Positions 38,715-50,522 are shown, counted from the stretch's first letter. The stretch: 64,000 nt of DNA from Prinia subflava (GCF_021018805.1 NC_086251.1:46880767-46944766); one strand, 5' to 3'. Translations and numbers: made by a program. The notes: a model not told the origin generated them from the letters alone.

Positions 38715-41700
38715 TTTTTGAGATTTCCTGTAATCCATTTCACAGCATTGCCCCACTGTCAGCTACCTACCTGTACTGACGTGGGTGGGGAGAAGAGGAG
38801 GTGAAGATTACATTGCTTTAGCTGCCAGCAAAAATTGCCCCTTGGAAACAAAGCCCAAGCCACCTCCTGAAGTATCCTGCTTCTCTTTCTTACTTAGAGG
38901 GGAGTAGAAAAGCTTCAAAGGCTCTACTTTAAGCACCTTAAGTGGAAGAGGACAGGCTTGTACCCTTACAGGTAGATATACAAATATTTTGGCTGTGTTG
39001 ATTGTCAGAATGTCCACTGCTGCTGTGACTGCAGAGGGACACTTTGGTGAGGTGGCTGATGCAGTGGTGATACCACAGTGGTGGCTCCCAGCAGTCCCAG
39101 GGCATTGTGTCTGAGCAAGGACTGCTGCTACAGGTATGAATGCAGTGAAATCTTCACCAAATCCCAGGCTGATCTCTTCCGGCTTCCTAGCCCCATGCTG
39201 CAGACATTGAATTGCATTTTCCTTCCATTCTGTATTTTCCTTACTTTCTCTTTTGTAATGCAGAGTGTCAATCTAAGAGGATGATTTCATTTGTTTTATT
39301 GTTTATAGGTCTTGTTAATTTTTAACCTGCTTGCCCCAGAAAGTCCTTTTGTGAGGTTTGGGTTTTGCAACTTCTCAAGTCTCAGCCCTGACAGGCTGAA
39401 AAGTGCTTTTGTGGTATTATTGTGTGGCAAGCAATTAGAGTAAACAAACATTTTGGAGATACTCTATGCTTCTAATGGAAACAAAAGGTTTCTGTCTCTG
39501 TATTGTTTTCTCCTCCATTCAGCTGTCCTTGTAGCTGGTACTGGTTGCTTCTTTCCAGTGTGTATCTCATTTTGAGCCAGATTCAAGTGTTTTTAATGAT
39601 GAGACTTCCACTGTTTTATTTCTTTCATGTTGAAGGCATTATTACTGCAAATGAATTTTAACCATTGCTCAAGATGCATATCCCAAATATTTTTATTTCC
39701 TGCCCCAGAAAAAAAGGCCATGGCTTTGGGCAGTCAGCCTGTATAAAGGACGGTTTTAGAAGTTTTATTGTTCCCCACAGAACACAACCTCTCTGAAGTC
39801 CTTCTGAATTCCTGAATCTCCTCCTACACTGATACCAAAGTTGTGCTGTAGAGTCTAAGGGGTCACCCAGAAATCCTTATCATTATGATGTATTGCATTT
39901 ATCTTTTCTTCTTTGATGAATGCTGAGCAATAATGTTAAACCTTTCTTCCCTTCCAAGTAGGATAGATTTTCATCTGGAGTTTAGTATCTTCAAAATAAA
40001 TCTGAGATAAAGTCATCAACAGAATGAACAAATAGAGCATTGAGGAGTAAATATGGGGCCCAGTGGGGGTTTGAGTCTTCCTTGTCATTATATCACCAAA
40101 AAGAATTATTGTAACCAGTGAAATTAATTCAAAACTTATTTTCCACTTAAACCACCAGTTTAGAGGGTGATTTTTAATTCATCTTTTAGAGCAGTAATTT
40201 ACAGGAGGCAGCAGATTCAGGATGAATTTAAAGTGCTGGTTTGAGAAACTTGACCCGTGTGGCAGAAAAGTTGAGTTCCAAAATGGTGAAGTGCCCAAAA
40301 TATGGGCTCCTCTCTCTGCCTGATTTAATCAAACAAGACTGCCATTCTTTACCATGTTTTTAAAATACTCTGGATCAGGGTTGGAATGGGTGTGCAATAT
40401 ATTAAACTAGACTTATTTCGGTAACCTTTCTCCTCCTTAACCTTCTCCTCTTTTTGAGCACCTTGTAGCTAACTGTGGCCAGTCTGGGATCTGCCATGTG
40501 CATTGCAGAGCTCTGAGAAACACAGAGTGTAGGCACTGTGTGGAAATTAACCAGATTACCAAGATCAGATGGTTTATAAATGTTATCTTTTTATGCCCTT
40601 CTTGCAAAAAATAAACCAAAAAAAACCCAGATCCTTTTGGAGCATGAGAAACAAAAAATATAGTATTAATTAATCCCATGAAAATTTCCCTTTGGCAATT
40701 CCTTCCTGTAAGTAAAACACAGTCTCCTAAAGCTGTGTTCCAGAAGGAAACTGTTCTCAGATGGCCTCTGAGATAACAGGAGAATTTCTTTTTGGAAACA
40801 TTTGCAGCCTCTCAGAGGATCTCCTTGCTGCCTTGGTAGCTGGACACTTCCAATGTGGAAGGAGGGAAAAATCTGGTTTTGCCCATGCCACCCCCAGCGT
40901 ACACCCACAGCTAAACCTGGGCCCATGTTTAGGCTGGATGTAAGGTGTTCCCAGCTGGCTCAGCTGTGCTGAGGGCCATAGTTCACTCTCTGCCTTTTGT
41001 AGGGATGAACAAATCAGAAAGGGGGAAATGAGCCCCATGTACCTCTCAGGGATGAATGGGAGGGACATGGAGCTGAAGAGGAAGGGATGATAGAAAACTG
41101 CTCAGAAATCAAGAGGAGTCCTGTATTTTATGAACTTGATTTGTGAAATTACCCGCAGATTTTATTTTTTGTTCAAAAATTGGCTCCTTCCTGACAAGAA
41201 AATTATCTGTTTGAAGTTTAAATTACTTTGAGATTAAATTAAAATTTAGATTTCTGGATTTTAAAATTTCATTTTAATTAAGTGTTGCAGCCCTTTGGAA
41301 TTTAAAGAAACTGAAACTCTCTGAAGACAAATGGCAGACACAATATTTGAAATTTGATGACAAGTTTTTCCTTAATTTTATCCAATTATAGTAAGAGGTC
41401 TTTGAGTTACAGAGCATTAAAAAGCACTACTGAGGCCAGAGACATGCTAGTGAAATATTGTTTCTGTCATGTGGAGCTCTGTACAGAATTGTGTGGGCTT
41501 AAATAAATGTATCTTGATAGTTTACCTTAAAACTCTCTGTCCTTTTCCTCAGTTCAGCTGAATCCAATGAAATAGATACGCAGCTTGAAGAAGTTCTTCA
41601 CACCCCCACAAACGCTAAAAATGGCCCTGATACAACATGTATTTATGTAACAAAATCATCTGCATTAATATCTTCCTTTCCTTTCTGCAAGAAGCACGGG

Positions 41701-42191
41701 AGGGACACAGGCTGACACATTTTCATGCAGCCCCTTCCAGTCTTCTTGCATTTGGGGCAGCAGGGATGAGCTGTCTTTTCCCTTAAAAAAAGGGCCACTG
41801 AATAAACAGGAATTTGATGTGGCTATTAGTGGGGTCGGCTGCAAACCTGCAGCCCAAGCTTTTGGATTGTCACCCCTTGAATATTCAGTATCCTGTTATG
41901 GATTGAAGCTACGTGATGACAAGAGTTCTGGTCACTGTTGCTATCCTGATCTTTCAAAAAAAAAAAACCAACAAAAAACCAGAGGATATTAACACCAATA
42001 TATTTCCTCCACTTTTCTGAAAAGACAAGAGATTGGCTAAAGGGAACAAGTTTGATGTATTGAGCTGTTCACTTCTTATTCACCTCTGACAGAATGAAGA
42101 GAACAACAGCCCTGCCTGGCAGCTGTTTGCTGTCCCATTTGTCACCATCATGGCCAGGGGGTTGTCTGCTCTCCAGATCACAGCTGAACCC

Positions 42192-42211
42192 CTGCACCTG
42201 GGCAGGTGCAG
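42192..42211. repeat. Perfect inverted repeat with paired E-boxes
   Basis: CTGCACCTGGGCAGGTGCAG: 9-bp arms around a two-base centre. Each arm contains CACCTG/CAGGTG, the E-box form bound by ZEB and SNAI family repressors. One such palindrome in 64 kb is not far from chance expectation, so function is only a possibility. Confidence 0.6.
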
Positions 42212-43045
42212 CTTGAGGAAAGGGCTCAGGTGCTATGGAAGCAAAGTGAGGGGTCTGTGTTGGCCTCCCAGGGCTGGCTGCTGCTCTGGGGGGAAGGAAG
42301 GCTGCCTTGTAGCTACTGCTGCTGCCAATAGGGTCAGAGAATGTCTTGGTAACCCTGCCATGTTTACCATCACCAAAATACCTGGGAAAATCAACAGCCA
42401 ACAAGCCTCCTCGTTTTATGGTCAGTTCTGCCCCAGCTCTGCTGTTCCCATGGGGATACTGAGGGCTGAAAGTGTCAAAGCCCTTCCTCACGCCACAGCT
42501 CACCAGGATGGCTCCTGGCAGGGGACTGCTACTCCCACAGGGCTGTCCTGAACAATGACCTCCTAAGACTGCTAAACCAACACTCACTGCCCCAACCTGC
42601 TGCCTGCTGTGGAAATAAATCCCAAGCAGCAGTGAAAATCAAACCAATGTTCTCAGCAGCAGCTGTAAACTCGATAAGCTCTCTGTCCTCCTTTCTCTCC
42701 TCCTGCCCCGTCCCTCCCTTTGGTGTTAAAATAAGGCAGAGACATGCTGAGAGAAGCAGTGCAGTGCTCTGTTTGCAGGATAATATGCAGACCACATGTA
42801 TGTATTAAAGACTGTATGGAGTTATAATTGAGCCAGGAGCATTTAAATTCAAGCCAAGGGGAATTTGCTATTCTGTGTGGGCAGATTTCAATTGTAAGGT
42901 TGGCAGCTCTGGTATCCTGTTCTCTAATGCCATGAGATGAGAAAAAACAGGCTTTTCTTTCAGAGCAGTTGATTATTGAATCCGCACCAGCTGTTCACCC
43001 TAATCCAAGCTTTCTGTGCTTGTTCCTTGTAATAGAGGCATCCCT

Positions 43046-43077
43046 CATCCGTCCATCCATCCGTCCATCTCTCCATT
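43046..43077. repeat. CATC/CGTC tetranucleotide microsatellite
   Basis: Eight tandem four-base units alternating CATC and CGTC with decay at the right end (TCTC, CATT). The regular placement of the CG-containing unit suggests an octamer sub-period. Confidence 0.85.
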
Positions 43078-43186
43078 CTCATTTCCATGGGTCTTTTGTA
43101 ATCTTTCAGAAGGGTGGCTAGCAGATATCAGCCATCTAATGCAACATAAGGATCACTACAGGCAAGGGTTATAACTAACCAGAGAA

Positions 43187-43207
43187 GAAAGCCCCCCCTG
43201 CCCCCCC
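43187..43207. repeat. Double C7 run
   Basis: Two seven-cytosine runs separated by TG. Low complexity; likely to be length-variable or sequencing-prone. Confidence 0.8.
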
Positions 43208-43448
43208 AGCTATATATTGAAACTCAAATTATATTTCACATCCATTGCAATATGGAAAAAAATGTCATAATGAATTAGAAGGCAGAGAACCATTTTTTAA
43301 CAGTTACACCTGACTCTGTGCCCAGCAAACCGTGTGGGATCAGAGCTGGAGCGAGTCCTGAGCTGGCACAGAGTGGCAGCTGTCCCTGCTGCCCCACTGC
43401 CAGCCCAGGGACCTGCACCCAGGCATGCAGCAGCAGTAAAAGAAATAT

Positions 43449-43491
43449 AATTTTTTTCCCTTTTTTTTCTTTCCCTTTTTTCTTTTTTATA
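43449..43491. repeat. Polypyrimidine tract
   Basis: About 40 bp of T with C triplets (TTTTTTTCCC, TTTTTTTTC, TTTCCC, TTTTTTC, TTTTTT). Simple low-complexity DNA. Confidence 0.85.
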
Positions 43492-46400
43492 ATAAAGAGG
43501 GAGGAAGGGGTGAGATAAGAAGTGAGTTCCTTCTGGGTGCTTCTCACTCAGCCTGCAATGTTATGTAAGATTGGTACAGCTAATGCCTGCTCTGCTTCAC
43601 CATCAGCCTGGCTGCTTCATCCCCACTACACAATTATTTCATCAGTCTCTCCTACTAGACATCACAGTGCTATTGCGATTAGTCACATTTATTAGGAGAG
43701 CAGCTAAAATAAAATTAGCAAGCACAGGGGCCCAGTTGCGCAAGGGACTGGGTGAACACAGCTCCAAGTAGCCCTGCCCCAGAAAGATGCTAATGCCCTG
43801 AAGGAGGACGACTAGGGACAAGGGGGGGGACACACAGGACCCAAAAGAGAGGTGTGAAAGCAGCAGAGGAATGCTGTTTCCACAAAGAGCTTTGGCAGGG
43901 GAGGGTGAGTCTAAGTCAGAATGAGTCAACTGGGAATAAAAGGCAGCAGGAGAAAGGACATTGTAGGGGAAAGTAGGGTGGAGGGAAAGGTAATACAGTA
44001 AGTGACAAGCTGAAGAAATGAGGTTGATGGTGGGGAAAAAAGACAAGTTTACACAAAAAGACAACCAGCACAGCAAATCCTCCCTGTCTGCCTGTGCCCT
44101 GCCCATATTTAATGCTGCTGCTGCTGTTGCTACACATTTTTGCCCTCTGTCCAGTTTCCTCACAGTGTTTCTCTGTCTGAAAGGTGCCTCCTTCCCTGCT
44201 CACTGTGTTCTCCTGGGCTCAGAAGATTACCCCACACTCTGTATATGGGCAGCCTATAGCATCCTCTCTGGAAATCTTGGCTGAATCACAGAGACTGTGT
44301 GTAATGCCAGAACCATGAAAAGCTGCATTAGCACTACAGATTGTATATACAGATTTGGAAAGCAGAGATACGGAATGTTCTGGAGCATGGTGGGGAAAAT
44401 GGACTGGATGACCTGAGAGAGGACAGACAGGCATGTACAGTTGCATTTCTATATGTCACGGGCATATGAATGGAAAAATGAGCCCTTGAACTGACTATTG
44501 GACTTTCAGGAGCTGGAGATGCCAAATGGTGTATGTCATTTAGCTATCAATTTAAATCAGTGTATCTGGACAATTTATAGATAAGACTCCATAAAGAATT
44601 GGCTTGGAAACTCATTAGATAACAGACCTTAATATAAAAGGAAGATTTGAATGTGATTCTTGAATGAGTAGAGAGAGGAATAATAGAGTGCATATTTTTC
44701 CTTTGCTAATGGCATTGACGATACTTCAAGCAGGTTGCTGGGTAATGCTCAAGCCTTCACATTTTCAACAGAATATTGAAAAAATGATGAAGTTGCAGAA
44801 AAGAGTCCCAAAAAGATTTTGAAAAAATAGGATTATAATTTGATATAATACTTTCTATTAAAAACTTGGAATACTTAATCTGTTGTGCTTATCAAAAAGA
44901 AAATTGAGAAGTGTCCTGATTATGGTGTGTGTGCAACTTCACAGTGAGAAAATACCAAGTATTAAAGGACCCTTTCATTTAGTGGAGATAAGCATAACAA
45001 AAACCAATAGTTGTAATCTGATGTTGACCAGAAAAATTTTAAAAGAGAAACTAAAAAAAATTATATTTTTAACAGAGGGTATTATTTCTGAATGAAATTC
45101 TAATTCACCTCTCTATTTGTCAGATGACGATTGAACTCCTTTCATCAAGGTTCAGTCAAACTCAATCTTTCTGATTTGCTGCAGATGGTATTGGGTGAAA
45201 GTTGATGGTTTGTATTATAATTTGCTGGTGTTTGGTTGCCTAGAATTTCATGAACAGCTTACGTATCCACCAGAGCTAGAAGCTTTGTATTCCACCCATT
45301 TTATCTGATTACATGTTTTGTTATCAGTTCATAGGTAGAAAGCTGATGGATCTCTACACATTTACAGAGCAGTTAGCCCATATCCTGGAGATCCTCCCAT
45401 TCACATGGTGAATAGCTGTGATTAAAATTTAAAATGTTTACAGCCTCAGTTTCAACCAAAACTAACTTCCAAGGATATCCTTTTGAGCTGACAGCAACAG
45501 AAAGGCAGATACGAAGGTTATATGAGTTGATGGAAAATTGGACAGAAGAGAAGTGTTAACTTGTCAAAGTGGAATGTTCCTTAAATTTGGCACTCAGCAG
45601 GTACCTAAAATGGTTAAAATTGACACACAGTTCTTGGCAAGTACTGTCAGAGGGTGGCTGCTATAGTGCTGGGAACCACTTGGTGTAGCGTGGATGCTGT
45701 CTGGACCCCTCTGGATTAAACAAATATTACATGAAGTCTGCAATCAGGACTGGATTCAGTAGTACAGTTGCTTCAAATCATATGGTCCTAAAACATTGGC
45801 CCCTGGGCAGTGCAGGTGTGCACCAGCAGGAGCTCTAATCCAGACCCTGCAAACATCTTTGTTTGGCCCAGCGTGTCTCCTCCCATTGCTGAGGGTGCCC
45901 CCTGAACAGTCTGACAAGAGACCTGGTTGGCATAAACCTTGGTGTCAACAACAAATAAAGGCAAATATGTCCCAAATTTAGAGCCAGCAAGTTTAATAGA
46001 TACAATACTTCACAAGACTGCTGAAAATGAACCACAGTTGACAGGCTGCTTGTCTTGCTTCTACTGCTCCATGAGTCCTGTCAAAAAACTGGGAAAAAAC
46101 ATCCCAGTCAAACAAAAGCCTGATACAAAGCCTGCCCAAAAGTGAATCAATGCAGAGCCCTTAAGTTCCCGTAGTCTAGCCCCACTTTTGGCAAATTTAC
46201 CCCATGATGAATCAGGCCTAAAGTTGTCACATCTCACAAGCCTGTCTTTCTGAGCACAGCCTGCTTGCTCCTTTCTCACGCCTTCAAATGCAGAGCTGGC
46301 CCATTTTGTACACAGCTGCCACGGTTTGATTTGCTTTGTGTTTATGCCTTCAGCTTTGCCTCTCTGTTTCCATGTCCACAGCCCCAGTCTATTTTATGTC

Positions 46401-46885
46401 ATCATATCTGGAATGCCTGGAAGATAAACATCCCCTTCAGTCACACATGAGGGCATCAGGGCTGCAGCGACACAGAAGAACCACACTTGATTTCTCTGGC
46501 TCTGGGTGGTGTTGTGGGGTGGTGGGGTGTCCCCGTTCTTTCCAGTCTGCCTGTTCCCATCCAGCACCCCATCAGGTGTGGCTGGGCCATGGATCCCAGG
46601 GTGCAGATCTCTGGCAGCTCTTGCACTGCCTCCTGTCCATCATCTGGGGAAGGAACTGATGCAGCACGGCAGAGGACAGACAGCCTGACAGACACAGTGT
46701 GGCACCTGGCCCCGGCACCCTGCAGTCACAGCTCTTTCCACAGGCTTCACAGATCTGGATCCTAGCCTGGAGCTGTGGTGCACACTCTGTGTGGTAGCGT
46801 GGGTGTAATTCAGGAGCAGCAGTTTTGAAGTGGGTGATGCAGCACTGGTGTGGAGTGACGGTGTGGGGGCTGTGCTTTGGTTCCA

Positions 46886-46916
46886 GGGAGGGAGGGAGGG
46901 CGAGAAAGGGAGGGAG
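46886..46916 (+). repeat. GGGA tandem repeat, G-quadruplex motif
   Basis: GGGAGGGAGGGAGGG (46886-46900) has four G3 runs with single-base loops, the most stable kind of quadruplex-forming sequence. A further two G3 runs follow after CGAGAAA. The run lies at the right end of a G-rich 350-bp stretch. No open frame or promoter landmark is next to it. Confidence 0.9.
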
Positions 46917-47344
46917 CGCTAAGGTAACCACAGAAACATGGTATCCTTGGATATTAGCAATGCTGACCTACTTCTGAGTATTCACTCACTGTTCTAGTGC
47001 TGTTGACAAGAGAGGAGTAAGATGAAGGGCTTAAAGCTCTGAGGGAAAAAAAGGGACCTTTCCATAATTTTCAAGAGTATTCATGATAATATTCAAGTAA
47101 TTAAAATCTTTACATTTTATTCCCTTGCACATTATTTTTTGAATGTTTTCATTCCTGCTTTATATACTATAAAAAATATTTTACTGAAATAATACATTAC
47201 TGAAATAAAATCGACGCAGATGTATTATTATGTATGGGGTGTAGATCATGGTGACTGACAAGGGTGTCATTATACATGTATAACCTAGTTGTTGTCAGTG
47301 ATGTTAATCTGTCTCTGCATTTGATTTAGACCAGTGAAAAACCC

Positions 47345-47429
47345 TTTTCCACAGTTGCAGGGCTACTGGTGATCCAGATGCAGCTCTTCACTTACATCAG
47401 TAAAATCACACTGTTGCAACTGTGGAAAA
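47345..47429. repeat. Perfect 15-bp inverted repeat around a 55-base loop
   Basis: TTTTCCACAGTTGCA (47345-47359) is exactly complementary to TGCAACTGTGGAAAA (47415-47429). Inside the loop GTGAT (47369-47373) can also pair with ATCAC (47405-47409), leaving a 9 by 5 base internal loop. No target-site duplication flanks the arms, so a DNA-transposon remnant is not demonstrated. Could be a hairpin RNA or an old palindromic element; function unknown. Confidence 0.75.
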
Positions 47430-47488
47430 AAGCAGGCCCTGAACTTCAGTGAGATATGGAGAATTTATACTCATAGGTAACTGGGAGC

Positions 47489-47560
47489 AACTGAGTCTGT
47501 CTATTTTATACCAGATTAAATACCAACTGAGTCTGTCAGTTTTATACCAGATTAAATACC
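47489..47560. repeat. 36-bp tandem duplication (two copies)
   Basis: Copies at 47489-47524 and 47525-47560 are head to tail, both starting AACTGAGTCTGTC and ending TTTTATACCAGATTAAATACC minus its last base. They differ at two adjacent positions only (TA versus AG), i.e. 34 of 36 identical. No third copy. Confidence 0.93.
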
Positions 47561-48448
47561 TACTTCAGACCAAAACACAAAGACAAAGAAAATGATGGTG
47601 GGATTTACAGTCCTTCCTGAACTATCAAGGAAAGGGCTTTTTTGATAAACAAAACCAGCTGGGAAGTCAAGAAAGCTGTCTGGTGTTGTGCTCTAAGTAC
47701 CCATTGCAAAGCATGGAAAATACACAGTTTAGGGCTTCAGCTGAACCCCATTAAAGCTTTCATTTCAGTGGACCATGGATCACTGTCTTGTAAAAAGATG
47801 TACCTGGTGTGTTAATAAAGACTGAAATTGAGGTTTAAAGCCATAACTTTAGCTTCTAGTCTTTTTTTATTTTTTGACAGTTCTGTGGCAAAAAAAAAAA
47901 AAAAAAGTAATAATGAATCAGGGCTTGTCAAGGTATTTTTAATATTTTTCTCAGCTGTAATTCCTTTCTGCATACACAATCTCAAACATTTAGACTATGC
48001 TGGCAAAATGAACCAAAAAGAGTCTGAAAGGAAATGGTAGCAAAAGTGGAGCTTTCCAACATGACTTTTTATTAGCTGCTAAATGAAAACCAGATCAGGT
48101 AGTGATGTTAACATAATTGTGCCTGAATTCTGTTCCAATATTGGGTCTATGCAGAGCTGCCTTCTCTACAAATTGAAATGTACAGGTATTTATATATCAT
48201 CTGCAAAATTTGCATCTCAACAGCATGGTACCAACTAAAGACACGGTTTTAAGAAATCGCCCTTCCCCTGTGCCAGGCCTGGTTCAAGTCCAGGCTATGT
48301 GCTCAAATTCTACAATTCCCACCTTATTGGTGGAAAACTTGTATTAGATGGAGGGTAAATAATCTACCAAATTCCAGTCTATTGTTTTTGCAGGATTGAG
48401 TGGAAATTCATGAATTCTGAATATGCAGAGTGCAAGACCAAATTCTTG
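47561..48448. other. Non-coding DNA with an A17 run
   Basis: No gene. A pure run of 17 A at 47890-47906 is followed by GTAATAATG; no upstream element body was recognised that would make it a retrotransposon tail. Near 48268-48290 a GGTTCAAGTCC word resembles a tRNA/SINE B box, but no matching A box or fold was found. Confidence 0.5.
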
Positions 48449-48453
48449 CCTTT
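48449..48453. repeat. 5' target-site duplication of solo LTR
   Basis: CCTTT before the LTR; its partner at 49118-49122 is ACTTT, four of five bases identical. Confidence 0.7.
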
Positions 48454-49117
48454 TGTCCTGGTGGTTTAGGGCAAATCTGGGAGGAAACCTCTGAATGAGG
48501 TCCCTCTGGAAAAGCAAACCCAAATAGTCCCTCCCCCAACTGGTCCGGGAAAAAAAAAATCTCCTTAGAGAAAAGTGGAAAAAACTATTTATTTAACAAA
48601 GAAAGTGTCCACAAGCCCAAAAAATTACTAACATGAAACAATAAAATCTCTCATTGTTCTGAGGTGAGATGGCAAACTCAGAAAGTCCTTGCTGTGGGTG
48701 TAGCTTGGCTCACTCAGTCTCTTATCAGTCCCTCCGTCACTGGGAAATGCTGAGGTCCAGGCCCCAGTGGGCTGCAGGTGTGAGCTCTGGGTGTTTTCTG
48801 GGTTTTCAGCACAAAACAGGTTTAAACAGTCCCAAAAAAGGGAAAATAAAACCATAGTGCAGGGGATTTCTCTGCCTCATGTAGCTAAAACCAACTAAAA
48901 GCAAGGGAGAGCTGTGTCCTGCTGTCTGTCCGTGTCTGGACAGCACAGTCCAGGAGTGGAATGGGGAAGACTGAGAGCAGTTTCTGAAAACAAACTCCAC
49001 ACTTCTCTTCCTCCCCGCCTCGCTCTCGGAACCGGTCCTAAAGGTACAGGACATAATATCCAACATAAACAGAACAGACAGCTGGGGATACGAGCATCAT
49101 AAAGTCACCCTAGGACA
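48454..49117. mobile_element. Solo LTR, probably ERVL-type (664 bp)
   Basis: The ends form an imperfect inverted repeat, TGTCCTGG at the left and CCTAGGACA at the right, with TG...CA borders. They are flanked by 5-bp near-identical repeats (CCTTT/ACTTT), the duplication length usual for class III (ERVL) retroviruses. Orientation is unsure. The minus strand has AATAAA at 48588-48593, 134 bp from that end; the plus strand has AATAAA at 48640-48645 and 48845-48850, neither well placed. CpG-bearing, GC-rich sequence sits near the right end (about 49000-49045, CCCCGCCTCGCTCTCGGAAC). Frames inside are accidental. No internal retroviral genes remain nearby. Confidence 0.85.
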
Positions 49118-49122
49118 ACTTT
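49118..49122. repeat. 3' target-site duplication of solo LTR
   Basis: ACTTT directly after the terminal CA, partner of CCTTT at 48449-48453; one substitution separates them. Confidence 0.7.
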
Positions 49123-50408
49123 GTAGGCATTGCTCCAAATATTTTCACTGTTTCTTTCATCTTTTCAAGGATTCATAGCTAGCTTCTGCTTATAATTCAG
49201 GCATTCTCTCTTGTAGAATTGCTTTGATCACACTTAGACTGTCTGGATTGAAATCTTGGCTCCACTGAAGTCAGAAAGAGTCTCACCATTGACATCAATT
49301 TAGTACTAAATCTCTGCCAGTTGCTCTGACCAGTAGCCTTGTCCACTCTACATGGTAAAGCCTCACATACACAGCACTACCTGACAGTAAACACTGAGTG
49401 AACTTTTGGTGGAAATAACAGCAAATTTGGAGCATGCACTGCACCCTGCCTCTGCCTGCCTCCCCTTATCCCCAGCTGTCAGCATGGATATCCTGGAAAG
49501 GGTGTTAAACAGGCAAATATGAAGGGGGGAGGAACACGTTGGTGGGTTGTGGATAATGCTGAGCAAAATGTGCAGTTTTGCAGTGCTGTCTAATGCCTAT
49601 ATCCTCAGGGAAGTAGACTTTCTTATTTGAAAAAGGCTTGTGCAGCAGGTTCATGAAAGATTTTTCAGAAAAAGCCTGTCTCAACAACCTATTAGTGACA
49701 CAACCTTATGAAACACTCAGACATATTTCAAAGCTGTTAGCTTAATTTATTGTGGTTGGACTGTGGGATCTGAGACTATTTTTTGAAAAGAGACTTTTTT
49801 TTTCCTTGCTGCACTCCAAGTTTGGTGTTTTTCAATTAAAAATACATGACACAGATTGACTTTCTGGTCAGATTTCTGAATCAGCCCCTGCAGCATACTA
49901 TAGTGTCTCCACCAGTGGGGTCTTATTCACTGAGTGGTATTCCCACAAGCCTGCAAATTTCCTTCTTCATTTAGATAGTTACTTGGTCTTTCTTTACTCC
50001 AAAGTTGAACTTAAACAAAATCTAATTTATGTAACAAGTCACTCAGAGCCTATTGTGTGTGAAGTGGAAAAATCTGCCATATTTTGTCCTTTCCAGTTTA
50101 CAAGTAAAAAGAAATATGTTGAAAGGGACATACCCAGTTATTAAGGGCATCTGACAGTTTTTTATTCTTTTATTTTAATTTAGCAAAGTGTCCTTGCAAC
50201 AAACTTGGATTTTTAAACATAAAATATCCTGAAATATTAGATTGTGCTATCTGGACTTCATTCTTAACAACAGGCAGTATCACAAGGTAAATGGCTTGTA
50301 GGAAGAAGCTATAAAAAAGAATCTGTCTAATAAGCCTCTAAATAACCTTTAAAACTAGTAAGAAACCCATGATCGAGTGGAAACCCAGGAAACCAGTTCT
50401 TGCATACC
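49123..50408. other. Non-coding spacer between two solo LTRs
   Basis: No gene. Contains the possible ancient repeat at 49235-49315 and a T-run near 49796-49803. No retroviral coding similarity was seen, so the two flanking LTRs are not the ends of one provirus; their sequences also differ completely. Confidence 0.6.
49235..49315. repeat. Possible ancient amniote palindromic repeat remnant
   Basis: GAAATCTTGGCTCCACTGAA followed by GTCA, then CACCATTGACATCAATTTAG, resembles an old repeat common in turtles, crocodiles and birds whose form is close to AATCCTGGCCCCACTGAAGT...CCATTGACTTCAATGG. The two GAAGTCA/TTGACATCAA halves are in the expected inverse relation. Recognition is from memory and the copy is diverged. 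Confidence 0.35.
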
Positions 50409-50414
50409 ATACAT
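50409..50414. repeat. 5' target-site duplication of solo LTR
   Basis: ATACAT, identical to 50933-50938. Confidence 0.9.
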
Positions 50415-50522
50415 TGTGGGAGAAGGAAATACAAATAACCCTACCCCTGATAATTGCTGTGTTAATTACCTAATATAGCCTTGCCCCTGATGAGTCACAG
50501 CTATAGCCAATAACGGTAAGTG

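Larger units (their letters stand above)
35588..43045. other. Non-coding DNA
   Basis: No gene is supported; the longest frame (42069-42587 minus, about 170 codons) has no recognised domain. Contents seen: a possible CR1 scrap (36546), a T-run at 36601, a (TA)n run (38022), a TTGG-rich run (38691), an AT-rich patch with ATTTTAAAAT words (41220-41285), a 12-A run (41956-41967) and a perfect inverted E-box pair (42192-42211). 42.07-42.75 kb is GC-richer than its surroundings. Confidence 0.5.
43211..47344. other. Non-coding DNA
   Basis: No gene is supported; a frame of about 170 codons (43642-44163 minus) matches nothing and overlaps other frames. Includes a T-rich pyrimidine tract (43449-43491), a CTG/TTG run near 44110-44130, a G8 run near 43823 and the G-rich repeat at 46886. 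An AATAAA at about 45953, about 250 bp after GC-richer DNA, is noted, but no LTR boundaries could be found around it. Confidence 0.5.

Noticed and set aside
42069..42587. Minus-strand frame of about 170 codons in GC-richer DNA
   Set aside because: Proline, glycine and serine content reflects base composition; no domain and no splice or promoter context.
45700..45960. A fourth LTR ending after AATAAA at about 45953
   Set aside because: No TG...CA borders with a matching flanking duplication could be found.
47345..47429. hAT-type transposon remnant suggested by CAGTTGCA/TGCAACTG ends
   Set aside because: The eight bases outside these ends are inverted, not direct, repeats, so there is no target-site duplication.
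48268..48290. GGTTCAAGTCC, resembling a tRNA B box
   Set aside because: No A box at the right distance and no cloverleaf; at most a SINE relic.
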